In this document: piece after piece, positions 1 through 8,207 of the stretch
Numbering within the stretch: the stretch's first letter is position 1
Layout: each line of letters opens with the position of its first letter
NCBI GenBank assembly: GCA_036504875.1
Contig: DASXUK010000072.1
Coordinates: 1 to 64,000, forward strand
DNA: 64,000 nucleotides
Direction: 5' to 3'
Source: JACPFJ01 sp036504875
Lineage (GTDB): Bacteria; Desulfobacterota; Desulfuromonadia; Geobacterales; Pseudopelobacteraceae
The notes under the pieces: generated by a model
Told to the model about the DNA's origin: nothing
The model's input: only the letters and a program-made list of their open reading frames with translations
Database searches by the model: none
Made by a program: the position numbers and the translations under genes

Positions 1-88
1 TGGCGGAGAGGTAGGGATTCGAACCCTAGGTACGTTGCCGTACACCTGATTTCGAGTCAGGCACCATCGACCACTCGGACACCTCTCC
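1..88 (-). tRNA. tRNA-Ser (anticodon CGA)
   Basis: Read on the minus strand this folds as a class II tRNA with a long variable arm. The acceptor stem GGAGAGG pairs with CCTCTCC, followed by a discriminator G and an encoded CCA that ends exactly at window base 1. The anticodon stem CCTGA/TCAGG encloses loop CTCGAAA, giving anticodon CGA, which reads UCG. The T arm carries GGTTCGAATCC. The gene is complete. Confidence 0.96.
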
Positions 89-200
89 GTGCTAGATCCA
101 AGCAATCCTTATAACCCATTTTACACATAAACTCAACACCGGTTTTTCACCACTCGGATCTCTCGCTGGCCATTCAATAAAAGAATCACCAATTGCCGGT

Positions 201-878
201 TTAGCTTTGTTTATCAGCGGCCCGCTTCAAAAAGGCAGGCGCAGCTGTTTTGGATATCTTTGATAACTGTTGCATCAGATTGAAAGGTACCTGCCTAAGC
301 TGATAATCTGTCTTAAGGTCATTGATCATGCTGATCCAGAGATGCCCGGTCATCTCGGCATCAGCCAGAGCACGGTGGTGGACCCCATCCGTTTTGAGAT
401 TCTTGTAGTGAACCAGATTTTCCAAGCTGTGACTCGGGGAATCAGGGTAAATACGGCGGGAAATGAGCATTGAGCAGGCGAAATCTTTACAGCGTTTTTG
501 GTTGATACGCTGCAATTCGGCGTCGAGAAACCGGCAATCAAAGCTTGCATTATGAGCGACCAAATGGTGCGACGCCATAAAAGAAGCAAACTTTTGCATA
601 ACCTCGGCAATTGAGGGGGCATTGCTCAGCATCTGGTTGGTAATGCCGGTATACCCCTCAATAAAGCGGCTGATCTTAATCCCGGGATTCATCAGGCTCT
701 GAAAACGATCCACGATCTCGTTGTTCTCGACTAGAACCGCCCCGATCTCAATTGCCCTATCACCGCAATTAGGTGAGAGACCAGTGGTCTCAAAATCGAG
801 AATGACTACACTGTAATTGCCCACAATGTCACCTTTACTAGTAAACTCAATTTGTTTTATCTGCCTTCGGTTCCACAT
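201..878 (-). CDS. DnaQ/epsilon-like DEDDh 3'-5' exonuclease
   Basis: A 225-residue exonuclease of the DNA polymerase III epsilon type, expected to remove 3' nucleotides from DNA in the cytoplasm. The DEDDh signature is visible. Exo I is DFETTG near residues 28-33, Exo II is the HNASFD segment around 109-114, and the His-Asp pair of Exo III is in HHRALADAEM near 167-176. There is no polymerase, UvrC or GIY-YIG domain, so it could be a stand-alone proofreading subunit or a general repair exonuclease rather than the replicative epsilon. It is transcribed away from tRNA-Ser and shares its strand with the TraB-like gene upstream, 41 bp away. The ATG at 878 is the chosen start. Confidence 0.85.
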   Translation of the reverse strand: MWNRRQIKQIEFTSKGDIVGNYSVVILDFETTGLSPNCGDRAIEIGAVLVENNEIVDRFQSLMNPGIKISRFIEGYTGITNQMLSNAPSIAEVMQKFASFMASHHLVAHNASFDCRFLDAELQRINQKRCKDFACSMLISRRIYPDSPSHSLENLVHYKNLKTDGVHHRALADAEMTGHLWISMINDLKTDYQLRQVPFNLMQQLSKISKTAAPAFLKRAADKQS

Positions 879-919
879 CTTTGCACTGCTGCTCGGATCT
901 GGTGGCGCAACTCATTGGA

Positions 920-2182
920 TCATTTCGGCTGAAGCGAGGTTTCAGCTTTGATCCCGGATGAGCTGTGCAGGAGCATCTTGCGAAAATCGATACTGACCCG
1001 TTCCCTCTCTTCCTGCAGCCTGAATCCCCGCTTGAGAACCTCCGCTTCGATCTCCTTCATGTGCAGTGCCCCCCAGGGGATGACAACGGTGTCGTAGCGG
1101 ACAAGGGCCTTTTCCAGATGGCCGATTACGCCCATGTTTCTGCGATGCAGGATGTCGTCGATGATAATAGCATACATTTCCGGGGTGATGTTCTTTTCCC
1201 CCCACGAGTTGAGCGCCAGAACCCCCTTCACAAAGGAACGGCTCTCTTGCATATGCTTCCCGAAGGCGTCGAGCAGGAGGATGGTTGGTGGGCGAAAATC
1301 GCTGACATCAACATCGGCCCTGAGGATATCGACCGTCCCCGCCTGTTTGTCATCGCCCGCCCCCCGAGAGCGCACGGGAGATTCGAGCTCTTCCGCCTCT
1401 ATCAGTCTCCCTCTGAAATGCATCTCTTTCTGGGAAGTCAGCCCCAGGAAATCAGCCATTTTACCGTAGTCGATCCTGTTGCGCAGCAAATTCTCGTCAT
1501 CACTGACCCCTTCGGCCAATACAATGATCCGGCCCGGAGCGATTGAACCCACCAGCTCGTCATAATATTCCCTGCTCCCGACATGAATCATGGCGGCCAG
1601 CCGGATCGTACGGTTGTCGCGCCGGTAGATCCTCTCGGTCATCCGGAGTCCGTCGGGGCCAAGACGCATGAAGCCCGAGGTATACCCGGTAATGTACGAG
1701 TTCGCCACGGAAAGGACGAGCAGCGCCAGGGCCAGAGGTACCACTAACAGGTTTGCCGCGCTGAAGATCAGGATGTTTTTGCGGCTGAAAAAGGGGGCAG
1801 CGAACATCTCGGGCGGCAACGTCAGGCAGCATGCGCCTCCCTTCCGGAAATAGCAGAGCGGGAGCATGCCGAGCACGACCTGTGCGACTGCCGCAATAAG
1901 TCCGAAGGTCTTGATTCCGGCCAGGGCCGGAAAAAGCCAGGTGGACAAGGGGCAGAAGAAGACAAAAACAATCAGCGGGAGGAAGACACGTTTGGGCAAC
2001 CGCCGGTCGATACCGAGACAGATGTAGACCACAACGGCCATAATGATGACGGTGCCGGCCAGGAGGCTTCTTAACGCGGTAAAGGACTCCAGCGGGGAAA
2101 GCAGGGAAACCAGCTCGTCAACAAGCGAGAAACCCCCATCGGCAAGAAACAGGATCAGGAACAGGTTGGCAAAGACTCTCAT
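920..2182 (-). CDS. TraB/GumN-like membrane protein
   Basis: A 420-residue protein. The first 170 residues or so hold about five hydrophobic helices. The remainder is a soluble domain with features of the TraB/PrgY/GumN (EreA-ChaN-like) superfamily: an HVGSREYYDEL segment, then ILAEGVSD, and near the end VIPWGALHMKEIEAEVLKRGF. In that superfamily conserved His and Glu residues are thought to form a metal-dependent hydrolase site. The substrate here is unknown. Domain order is membrane anchor then catalytic-like domain, so the soluble part sits on one face of the inner membrane. The ATG at 2182 starts a typical membrane N-terminus. No operon partner is obvious. Family assignment rests on motif resemblance only. 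Confidence 0.62.
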   Translation of the reverse strand: MRVFANLFLILFLADGGFSLVDELVSLLSPLESFTALRSLLAGTVIIMAVVVYICLGIDRRLPKRVFLPLIVFVFFCPLSTWLFPALAGIKTFGLIAAVAQVVLGMLPLCYFRKGGACCLTLPPEMFAAPFFSRKNILIFSAANLLVVPLALALLVLSVANSYITGYTSGFMRLGPDGLRMTERIYRRDNRTIRLAAMIHVGSREYYDELVGSIAPGRIIVLAEGVSDDENLLRNRIDYGKMADFLGLTSQKEMHFRGRLIEAEELESPVRSRGAGDDKQAGTVDILRADVDVSDFRPPTILLLDAFGKHMQESRSFVKGVLALNSWGEKNITPEMYAIIIDDILHRRNMGVIGHLEKALVRYDTVVIPWGALHMKEIEAEVLKRGFRLQEERERVSIDFRKMLLHSSSGIKAETSLQPK

Positions 2183-2317
2183 TTATTTACTTCCAGTTTT
2201 AATTCTCTCGCGGTAGGCCATTGCGCGAGCGTTGGCAGGAATATCACAGTGCTCCCAAGAGATACCAGTCCAGCACCCCCCATACGTTTTTTCTGATCTC
2301 GACTACTGCAAAATCAC

Positions 2318-2354
2318 AAGGTAATATTGCAAACATCACGCAATATTGCACCTT
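2318..2354. repeat. Inverted repeat just downstream of higA
   Basis: AATATTGC (2323-2330) and GCAATATT (2340-2347) are a perfect 8-bp inverted repeat with a 9-nt spacer. Flanking AAGGT and ACCTT extend the pairing across a 2-nt bulge. It lies 3 bp past the higA stop. It may act as a weak terminator, although only a short T-rich run follows, or as a protein-binding palindrome. Confidence 0.4.
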
Positions 2355-2356
2355 GA

Positions 2357-2671
2357 CTATGCAGCCTTCAACAAGTGCACCTTCTCCAAAACCTTTCGGT
2401 ACCGTTGCTCCGCATGCCATAAATCGAATGCATTTTGAGCGTTTAGCCAGAAGGCTGAAGAATTACCGAACAGTCGCGAAAGACGCAACGCCATGACCGG
2501 GCTGACGGCACGACGACATTGTAGCAGTTCGTTGGCTGTCTGCCGCGACACTCCCAGGGCTGCCGCCAAAGCCGTTACCGTAAGCCCGTAGTCCGGCATG
2601 AAATCCTCGCGCAGCATTTCCCCCGGATGGACAGGGGCTATTTTTCGTTTTTGGGTATTTGGTATACTCAT
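2357..2671 (-). CDS. higA: HigA-family antitoxin (XRE HTH)
   Basis: A 104-residue antitoxin of the HigA/VapI family. The segment from PVHPGEMLREDF through a helix-turn-helix (LTVTALAAALGVSRQTANELL, about residues 29-49) to AFWLNAQNAFDLWHAE is the usual HigA arrangement. Such proteins bind and neutralise HigB and repress their own operon. The gene starts 12 bp after the higB stop, in toxin-first order, which is typical of higBA. Length fits the family. The palindrome immediately downstream could be a terminator. Confidence 0.9.
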   Translation of the reverse strand: MSIPNTQKRKIAPVHPGEMLREDFMPDYGLTVTALAAALGVSRQTANELLQCRRAVSPVMALRLSRLFGNSSAFWLNAQNAFDLWHAEQRYRKVLEKVHLLKAA

Positions 2672-2683
2672 TTTGTCACCTCG

Positions 2684-2965
2684 TTAATGGTAATCAGTTA
2701 TCTCCACATCATAGGCATCGCCATCAAGAAACACAAAACAGATACGCCATTGGTCGTTGATCGAAATGGAATGCTGACCCGCTCGATCGTCTTTGAGTGC
2801 ATGCAGTCGATTGCTTGGCGGCACCTTGAGATCCTCCAGTGATTCGGCAAGATTAATATATTCGAGACGACGTAGCGCACGGCTTATCAAATCCGGCGGC
2901 AACCGCCGTGATTTTCCCGAGGCATAAAAGGTAGCAGTGTGTTTGTCGGCAAATGTTTTGATCAC
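2684..2965 (-). CDS. higB: HigB-family toxin (RelE/ParE fold)
   Basis: A 93-residue RelE/ParE-superfamily toxin of the HigB type, which in characterised members is a ribosome-dependent mRNA interferase. Seen in the sequence: the N-terminal IKTFADKHTATFYASGK segment, the central NRLHALKDDRAGQHSISINDQWRICFVF strand-turn-strand that carries basic residues, and the C-terminal DAYDVEITDYH. Length is normal and nothing is missing. It is the first gene of the pair. The upstream bases 2973-2990 hold a TGTAA-type direct repeat that could be part of the autoregulatory operator. No other gene appears to be in the operon. Confidence 0.9.
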   Translation of the reverse strand: MIKTFADKHTATFYASGKSRRLPPDLISRALRRLEYINLAESLEDLKVPPSNRLHALKDDRAGQHSISINDQWRICFVFLDGDAYDVEITDYH

Positions 2966-3089
2966 GCCAGAAGTGTAATGTGTAACGTGACAGGAGTCAA
3001 GGAAAGATGTCGCCTTTAAACGGAAGGAATAAATGTGCGGGACACGTAATTACCCTGCGGGAGGCTACTTCTCTGAGGGCTTTTTCACC

Positions 3090-3485
3090 TTACTCGTCTT
3101 TACCTTCTCCGTCAGATTGATGACCTTTCTTCTTCCGTACCCGCTCGAACTCATGCTGAAGGCGATCCAGTTCCTGGTCAGTCATATCCTCCAGATCGAC
3201 CAGCGAATTCCGGGCTCCTTTTTGCGCTTTCAGGAGCTCGTCCAGCTTAAGGTGAATCGCTCTTGCGTCCCGGTTCTGCGTATTCTGGATGAGGAAAACC
3301 ATGATGAAGGTAACGATTGTAGTGGCCGTGTTGACGATAAGCTGCCATGTGTCCGAAAAATCGTAAAAGGGGCCGGTGACACCCCACATAATCAGCAAAA
3401 GCACGGCAATGGCAAACGCATAGGGCGTCCCGAGGGCTTCGGCTGATTTGCGCGCAAAGCTATGGAACATATCATTGAGAGTCAT
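3090..3485 (-). CDS. Low-affinity iron permease-like small membrane protein
   Basis: A 131-residue protein resembling the bacterial low-affinity iron permease family (PF04120). Two membrane helices are visible (about residues 18-36 and 50-70), followed by a charged, helical C-terminal tail with the QNTQNRDARAIHLKLDELL segment common in this family. Despite the family name, iron transport by the short bacterial members is not established. The ATG at 3485 is preferred because GGAGG lies about 4 nt upstream. An upstream TTG at 3512 would add nine residues without a ribosome site. It is monocistronic, between higBA and the endonuclease V remnant. Confidence 0.72.
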   Translation of the reverse strand: MTLNDMFHSFARKSAEALGTPYAFAIAVLLLIMWGVTGPFYDFSDTWQLIVNTATTIVTFIMVFLIQNTQNRDARAIHLKLDELLKAQKGARNSLVDLEDMTDQELDRLQHEFERVRKKKGHQSDGEGKDE

Positions 3486-3693
3486 GTGACCTCCGATCCC
3501 CGACCTCCCCAATCGTCAATCAGAATGTCAGGTAATAGAGTTACACCTATAGTTTATTTGTACCATATACGGAGGATCCTTCCAGTGAGGTGCTGAACAG
3601 ATTGTTAATCGAGGACTATTCTGGTGGTTGGCTCCTTGCAAAGGGATGGTCAGCGAAATTTCAGGCAGAAGGTTCTATCGATTTTTTCGGAAT

Positions 3694-4200
3694 TTAAATA
3701 TCATTTTTCCTTGATCGGCAGAGCTGATCGGCTCTTTTGAGCAGCGTGGGGATGCGGTGCTTGCCGTTCATCCGGCCAATCAGCATCTTTGCCTCATCCA
3801 GCGGCACACCTAGCACAGTGATGAACAGAGGTCGCCGGCTTGCGCCCCGCAAAAGCTCCGTTTCGACCCGCGTCCCCTGGTATCTCGATTTGGCCACCCC
3901 GATCACAGGCACCCTACCCCCCAGCGCATCCCACAAGCGCGCCCCCAGCCCCGGTTTTCGCTCCTCCCCCAGCCACAAAACCATCAATCACGATGTAATC
4001 CAGCGGATACTTGACCCGCTCCAAAATCACCAGGATGCAGGGCAGCTCGCGCAGATAAAACTGCCCCGGCAGGTATTCGGCGACCTGCTCGATCTCCAGG
4101 ACCAGTTCTTCAATGGGTATTTCGCTCTCCCAGTATGGGAAGGTCAGCCGGCGGCGGTTGCGTGGGTGTTATGGTAATGGGCGTCGATAGCTAGGATCAT
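3694..4200 (-). pseudogene. nfi: Endonuclease V (nfi), broken by two frameshifts
   Basis: Three reading-frame pieces together spell an endonuclease V, the enzyme that cleaves near deaminated adenine. Piece 1 starts at the ATG at 4200 (MILAIDAHYHNTHATAAG) and stops at a TGA at 4146-4144. Piece 2, in another frame, gives LTFPYWESE, EYLPGQFYLRELPCILVILE and VIDGF. Piece 3 returns to the first frame (WLGEERKPGLGARLWDALGG, then VIGVAKSRY) and runs to 3694. The two shifts cancel, so both termini are in one frame. The gene would make a truncated product unless the shifts are sequencing errors. The segment order and length (about 169 residues) match the short endonuclease V subfamily. Confidence 0.8.
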
Positions 4201-4584
4201 TTTTTACCAGCTAAGGATAGCTTGAGCAGTGTGGCCTCTGTGTGTACCTAGTGCCTTACAGACTTCCTAACGGATCGCGGATGCTTCTAGAACCCAAGAT
4301 GCTATGGAATTAAGTATGGTGTCCCGAATTCACGCAATTTATTTATGAACCGATAATACACATAATTCTGTCAGTTCAAAACGTGCACTAGGGGTATACC
4401 CTGTGCAGAGATCGCCCCAAACAAAGACAATACCCCCCCTCGCTTTTATGTGGAAGCAACAATTTAGCTATGCTTGCACAGGATTTGACCACATTTTTTG
4501 GGTATTATAATGCAGCAAGAGCCTAAGTTAACTGGGCAGAAACAGACTTGGACGAGAGGGGACTAGACGCGAATCTAACTTTAT
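4201..4584. other. Intergenic stretch between endonuclease V remnant and NTPase gene
   Basis: About 384 bases with no convincing coding frame, tRNA or strong terminator. It should contain the upstream region of the endonuclease V remnant and the 3' end of the minus-strand NTPase operon. It marks the change from moderately GC-rich chromosome to clearly AT-rich DNA at 4.58-8.1 kb, so one boundary of a transferred segment probably lies here. No direct repeats were recognised by eye. Confidence 0.4.
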
Positions 4585-7461
4585 TCAACCACTTTTGTAA
4601 GCCTTTGATGATTCGCGTGTTAAATTACGAATATTACTTTTGATGCTGCGTAAACCCAGATAATACTTATAAAGATAAGCAAAAGAATATTTCTTTCCAC
4701 CGCCTGGGATGTAGCTAACAAATAGAATTCCATTCAGCACTAAAGTCTTTTCTAACTCCATCAAACTTTCATTTTTAATTTCTGGGTGTCGCGACATTAT
4801 ATGGTGTATTAGTTTTTCAAAATCAGATTGCAGCAGAGATATAAACTTATACTCTCTTGGCACTCTGTCGTCCCTAATGTCATTAATGATAATTCTTAAG
4901 CTATCATTCCCTTCTTCCTGAGCAAGATCATTGAAATGCCTAGCAACAGCTTTTTCTCTAACATCAGCGTTAAAACACTTGTACGACAAAATGGGTATAT
5001 TAGAAGAATTGAGCTCTGGACGCTCATATTGCTTTTCGATAGCATATATAATAAGATCTAAAAAAGGTCTTAGGCTTATAGTCCCATCTGCATTACGTAA
5101 ATTGCTATACAACCAGTCGTACATTTCTCCGTACTTACCTTCACTGTCTGCATATTTTCCAAAAAAAGTTTCGACTAGTGGCTTAAGAATATATTCATCT
5201 GGTGATAACTGGCTATAACTGTTTGGTTTCTCTATTTTCTGTTTTATTTCTTTTAATTTTGAATCATTTAAAAGATTCGATAGTGTTGCATACTCAAAAA
5301 ATTCATCTTTTGAATTAGAAAAGACTACCTTAAATAAAAAAGCGAATAATTCATCTTTAGTCCATTCTAAGTTAATGACACGGTTCTGCAAAGATTCTTT
5401 GTTAGTTAGATTGCTCAATTTGTTATAAAGGTCTCTTCTTACGAATAATTTAGGGCTTATTCTGGTAAAACTGTGAGTTTGTGCGTACCTAATTAAAGGA
5501 GATATTGCATTTGCCCATAAGTTAGGTTTAACAACTTTATCCAATTGGTCAAAAATTATCATCAAGTATTGATCTTGCTTTTTAAGTTGGTTGTCAATTT
5601 CATATAAATCATTTTCAATCATGCAAAATATTTCGTTATCATTTATGCAGTCAGATATATAATTGGCAGATATACTGTCATTACGTATCGGCTTTATTTC
5701 AAGCCCCTCAGGGAACTCAAACTGAAGCTCAGAATTTGACTCTTGACGAATAGCATTCCAAATTAATACAACCCAGAAACGCCTATAAAAAAATTCTGTG
5801 TCTTTTATTTCGTTTTGGGGGAAGTTAGCGGCAATATCTATAAATTTGGTTGAATCCGCATTTTCAGTTTGCAATGATATGGCGTTGATCACATTATATT
5901 TCAAGTGACGTTTTTGTGCCCTTTTCAACAAGTTATCAAAAAAACTTTTATCGGTCAGGGCTCTATAAAAAGCTGTCTTGCCAGTACCCTTCCCACCAAG
6001 TAAGAGAAATTTATCATTGTTAAAGACATCATCCATGCATCTTCTTATATAAAACTTGGTATTCAAAAACTCATCTGTGAAAGCGATATTTTCGGCATAT
6101 TGTTCTGGAAAATGATCATGTGTTTTCTTAAGAATATGCGTTTTTAAATCTCTTAATTTTTCATTTATTGGCTGTAATTGCAATTGCAGCTCACACCGCC
6201 TTACTTGTGTTATCTCATTATTAGCACCGTCTTCAACCTTACCCTTAATATGATGTGCACTTGCTTCACTTTTGGTGTTTATGATATCTGCCAATTTTTC
6301 AAAAAGTTCTTGATAATCGCTTGATTTCTTTTTTTCAATAAAATCAACAATATCATCAGGATCCTCATCATCAGTCCCAATTTTTTCTAAGCTCGGCTGC
6401 CTTGAGAGGCAAAAAATAGGGATCGCAGGAATGCCACTAAGGTCATCTGAAAGCTCATTATTTATGTAGTTATAAACCTTATCTTTAAAACTAGCCAATG
6501 ACTTACTATAAGAGGAAGAAACAATAGATAAAGCCAGCATAACGCTGGTTTTGATATTGTTACCTAACATCGCATCCAAGAAAAATTGTATGCCCGGTGT
6601 ATTCTGTGCATTGTTTCCAAAAAAGCCTACCGCTATAGATGATAGCTTAGTGGATACAATGCCAAAGATGTCGTTAAAACCCGTCCTAGAATCAATAAGG
6701 ATAACATCTGGACTAAATTCACGGTTTAGATCTTCAATCAAATCTTTAAATTGTAAAGTCAAAGTATTGTTGTCATGCAAATCAATTCTTGCTAGTGCCT
6801 CCAAATAATCATTTCTATCTGATTGGCTTAAAATATTCCCAGATGGCATTATATAAATTTCACCATCACCTGAGAAATTTTTTGAAACTTCATAAATATA
6901 ATCATCTCGGAGACACGGGTTAAGATGTGCTTCTTTATCTTTTAAATATTCTACTACACCATTTTTTGGTTTATCTTCATTGCTTATCTGAAAAAAGTTG
7001 ATCATTCCAGGTGCTTCAAAGTCACAATCAATTATTATTACCTTTTTAGAGTCGTGCATTGCATAACTGGCTGCAAATAATGCCAACGCTGTAGTGCGTC
7101 CAACGCCTCCCTTATAACTATAAAAAGACACTATTGGACATGACTCTAACTCAATGGAACCACTTTCCTCTAATACATTGGCTAGGTTTCTCCTCAATCC
7201 CAAATCTAAGGGTTCTAACTCTTCAAATAAATCCTTATAATAATCGTCACTGTCAAAATTACTTTTTGATATTATAGTGGCATCATATCTTAGTTTAATC
7301 GAGTTGAAGCAATTAGCTTCATTAAATTGATTGGCAACAATATATATATTTGCTGTCATGTTTAACTTAAGTGCTATTCTATAATCTGAAATAGAATTAT
7401 CATCTTTGAGTTTATTTAAAATTTTATTTAATTTTCTTATTTCCTCGAAAGCATATACCAT
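4585..7461 (-). CDS. Double NTPase: KGGVGR ParA-like domain fused to a Sll1717-like P-loop domain
   Basis: A 958-residue protein with two nucleotide-binding modules. Residues about 105-400 form a ParA/MinD-like domain: deviant Walker A KGGVGRTT (117-124), DCDFEAPG (145-152) and LIDSRTG (255-261). A charged linker follows. A second P-loop has Walker A GGKGTGKT (489-496), Walker B LMIIFDQLD (633-641) and an Arg pair in LFVRRDLYN (about 673-680), resembling the Sll1717/STAND-type NTPases. The last 250 residues are helical and unrecognised. KGGVGR-type ATPases are known mostly from biological-conflict loci. It lies 2 bp after the HEPN-like gene, so the two are co-translated. Base composition is far more AT-rich than its neighbours. 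Function is inferred, probably phage defence. Confidence 0.75.
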   Translation of the reverse strand: MVYAFEEIRKLNKILNKLKDDNSISDYRIALKLNMTANIYIVANQFNEANCFNSIKLRYDATIISKSNFDSDDYYKDLFEELEPLDLGLRRNLANVLEESGSIELESCPIVSFYSYKGGVGRTTALALFAASYAMHDSKKVIIIDCDFEAPGMINFFQISNEDKPKNGVVEYLKDKEAHLNPCLRDDYIYEVSKNFSGDGEIYIMPSGNILSQSDRNDYLEALARIDLHDNNTLTLQFKDLIEDLNREFSPDVILIDSRTGFNDIFGIVSTKLSSIAVGFFGNNAQNTPGIQFFLDAMLGNNIKTSVMLALSIVSSSYSKSLASFKDKVYNYINNELSDDLSGIPAIPIFCLSRQPSLEKIGTDDEDPDDIVDFIEKKKSSDYQELFEKLADIINTKSEASAHHIKGKVEDGANNEITQVRRCELQLQLQPINEKLRDLKTHILKKTHDHFPEQYAENIAFTDEFLNTKFYIRRCMDDVFNNDKFLLLGGKGTGKTAFYRALTDKSFFDNLLKRAQKRHLKYNVINAISLQTENADSTKFIDIAANFPQNEIKDTEFFYRRFWVVLIWNAIRQESNSELQFEFPEGLEIKPIRNDSISANYISDCINDNEIFCMIENDLYEIDNQLKKQDQYLMIIFDQLDKVVKPNLWANAISPLIRYAQTHSFTRISPKLFVRRDLYNKLSNLTNKESLQNRVINLEWTKDELFAFLFKVVFSNSKDEFFEYATLSNLLNDSKLKEIKQKIEKPNSYSQLSPDEYILKPLVETFFGKYADSEGKYGEMYDWLYSNLRNADGTISLRPFLDLIIYAIEKQYERPELNSSNIPILSYKCFNADVREKAVARHFNDLAQEEGNDSLRIIINDIRDDRVPREYKFISLLQSDFEKLIHHIMSRHPEIKNESLMELEKTLVLNGILFVSYIPGGGKKYSFAYLYKYYLGLRSIKSNIRNLTRESSKAYKSG

Positions 7462-7463
7462 TA

Positions 7464-7949
7464 CTAGCCCCTTATATTGTTACTAATAACTTGAAATATT
7501 TTTTTACTTTTATAAAAAAAATCGAGATAGTGCCTTTCATCAACTGCTCCTAAATCATATTTGTATCTGACCTCAGCATCCCAATTATTATATAACCTAA
7601 CAACGGCGTCATTTATGCCATTTGTGCAGTTTATCAACGGTATCGGACAGGAAATATATTTAACTAGATGCTCAGTATACCTTTCAAACTTATGATGCTT
7701 AATATGTACGGGGTAATTCAATTTTGGGTGGGCTAACAACTTAATATCCTTATCTTTATCATACCCAATCAAATCATATATTCCGTACTTAACCATGCAT
7801 TCTATTGTATATCCGGAAAGATAATAGACATTCAACAAGATAGATTTTTTTATTTCAGGGGTATTCGTTGTAATGTGGTATTTTTCTTCTAATACTGTGC
7901 AAGTGTTAAGATGTTTTCTTGCTGCATTTTTAAAATCTTTATATAGCAT
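7464..7949 (-). CDS. HEPN-like protein, partner of the double NTPase
   Basis: About 161 residues, mostly helical. MLYKDFKNAARKHLNTCTVLE followed by LLNVYYLSGYTIECMVKYGIY (about residues 38-58) is reminiscent of HEPN nucleotidyltransferase-partner and RNase-like proteins. A WDAEVRYKY segment near the C-terminus is also typical of these helical bundles. A strict RX4-6H RNase motif is not clear; RYTEH near residue 90 is the closest, with a spacing of three. The ATG at 7949 is chosen because the protein then begins like related HEPN proteins. A GTG at 8045 would add 32 residues. The stop lies 2 bp before the NTPase ATG. Composition is AT-rich. If it is HEPN, it would be the likely toxic effector of the pair. 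Confidence 0.6.
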   Translation of the reverse strand: MLYKDFKNAARKHLNTCTVLEEKYHITTNTPEIKKSILLNVYYLSGYTIECMVKYGIYDLIGYDKDKDIKLLAHPKLNYPVHIKHHKFERYTEHLVKYISCPIPLINCTNGINDAVVRLYNNWDAEVRYKYDLGAVDERHYLDFFYKSKKIFQVISNNIRG

Positions 7950-8079
7950 TATTTCTTTAGCTTTCTTTGTAAGAACGGGATGTACAAATGTAAGGCTTAA
8001 AATTTTTTCACCATACCTCAGCGATATCGGCCTGTCAATGTACACAGCATATGAATTCTATGAAGTGCTGCGATTCACA

Positions 8080-8116
8080 AAAGAAAAAAAGAGCTACAGG
8101 TTGGGCTGTAACTCTT
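8080..8116 (-). terminator. Rho-independent terminator downstream of fic
   Basis: On the minus strand AAGAG-T-TACAG, loop CCCAAC, CTGTA-G-CTCTT form a stem of about 10 pairs with one internal mismatch, followed by a run of seven or more T. It lies about 90 bp past the Fic stop and upstream of the HEPN-like gene, so it separates the two transcription units. Confidence 0.82.
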
Positions 8117-8207
8117 CGTTTATGCCACGCAGGGGCACCTTTCGATGCACCTAATTTGAGTCAGCACAAAATAAACTAGGGACATCTCCCATATTGGCAA
8201 AAATACT

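Noticed and set aside
965..1546. Open frame on the plus strand opposite the TraB-like gene
   Set aside because: It lies antisense to a gene with recognisable family motifs and has no such motifs or ribosome site. The same holds for other opposite-strand frames across the window, for example within thiED, thiC and purH.
3030..3060. GGGACAC-containing stretches near 3040 and 4320 as ends of a transposon
   Set aside because: The similarity is only about seven bases, with no transposase or target duplication.
4144..4146. TGA in the endonuclease V remnant as a third selenocysteine codon
   Set aside because: The sequence after the TGA in the same frame does not match the family, while the +1 frame does. 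So it is a frameshift, not recoding.
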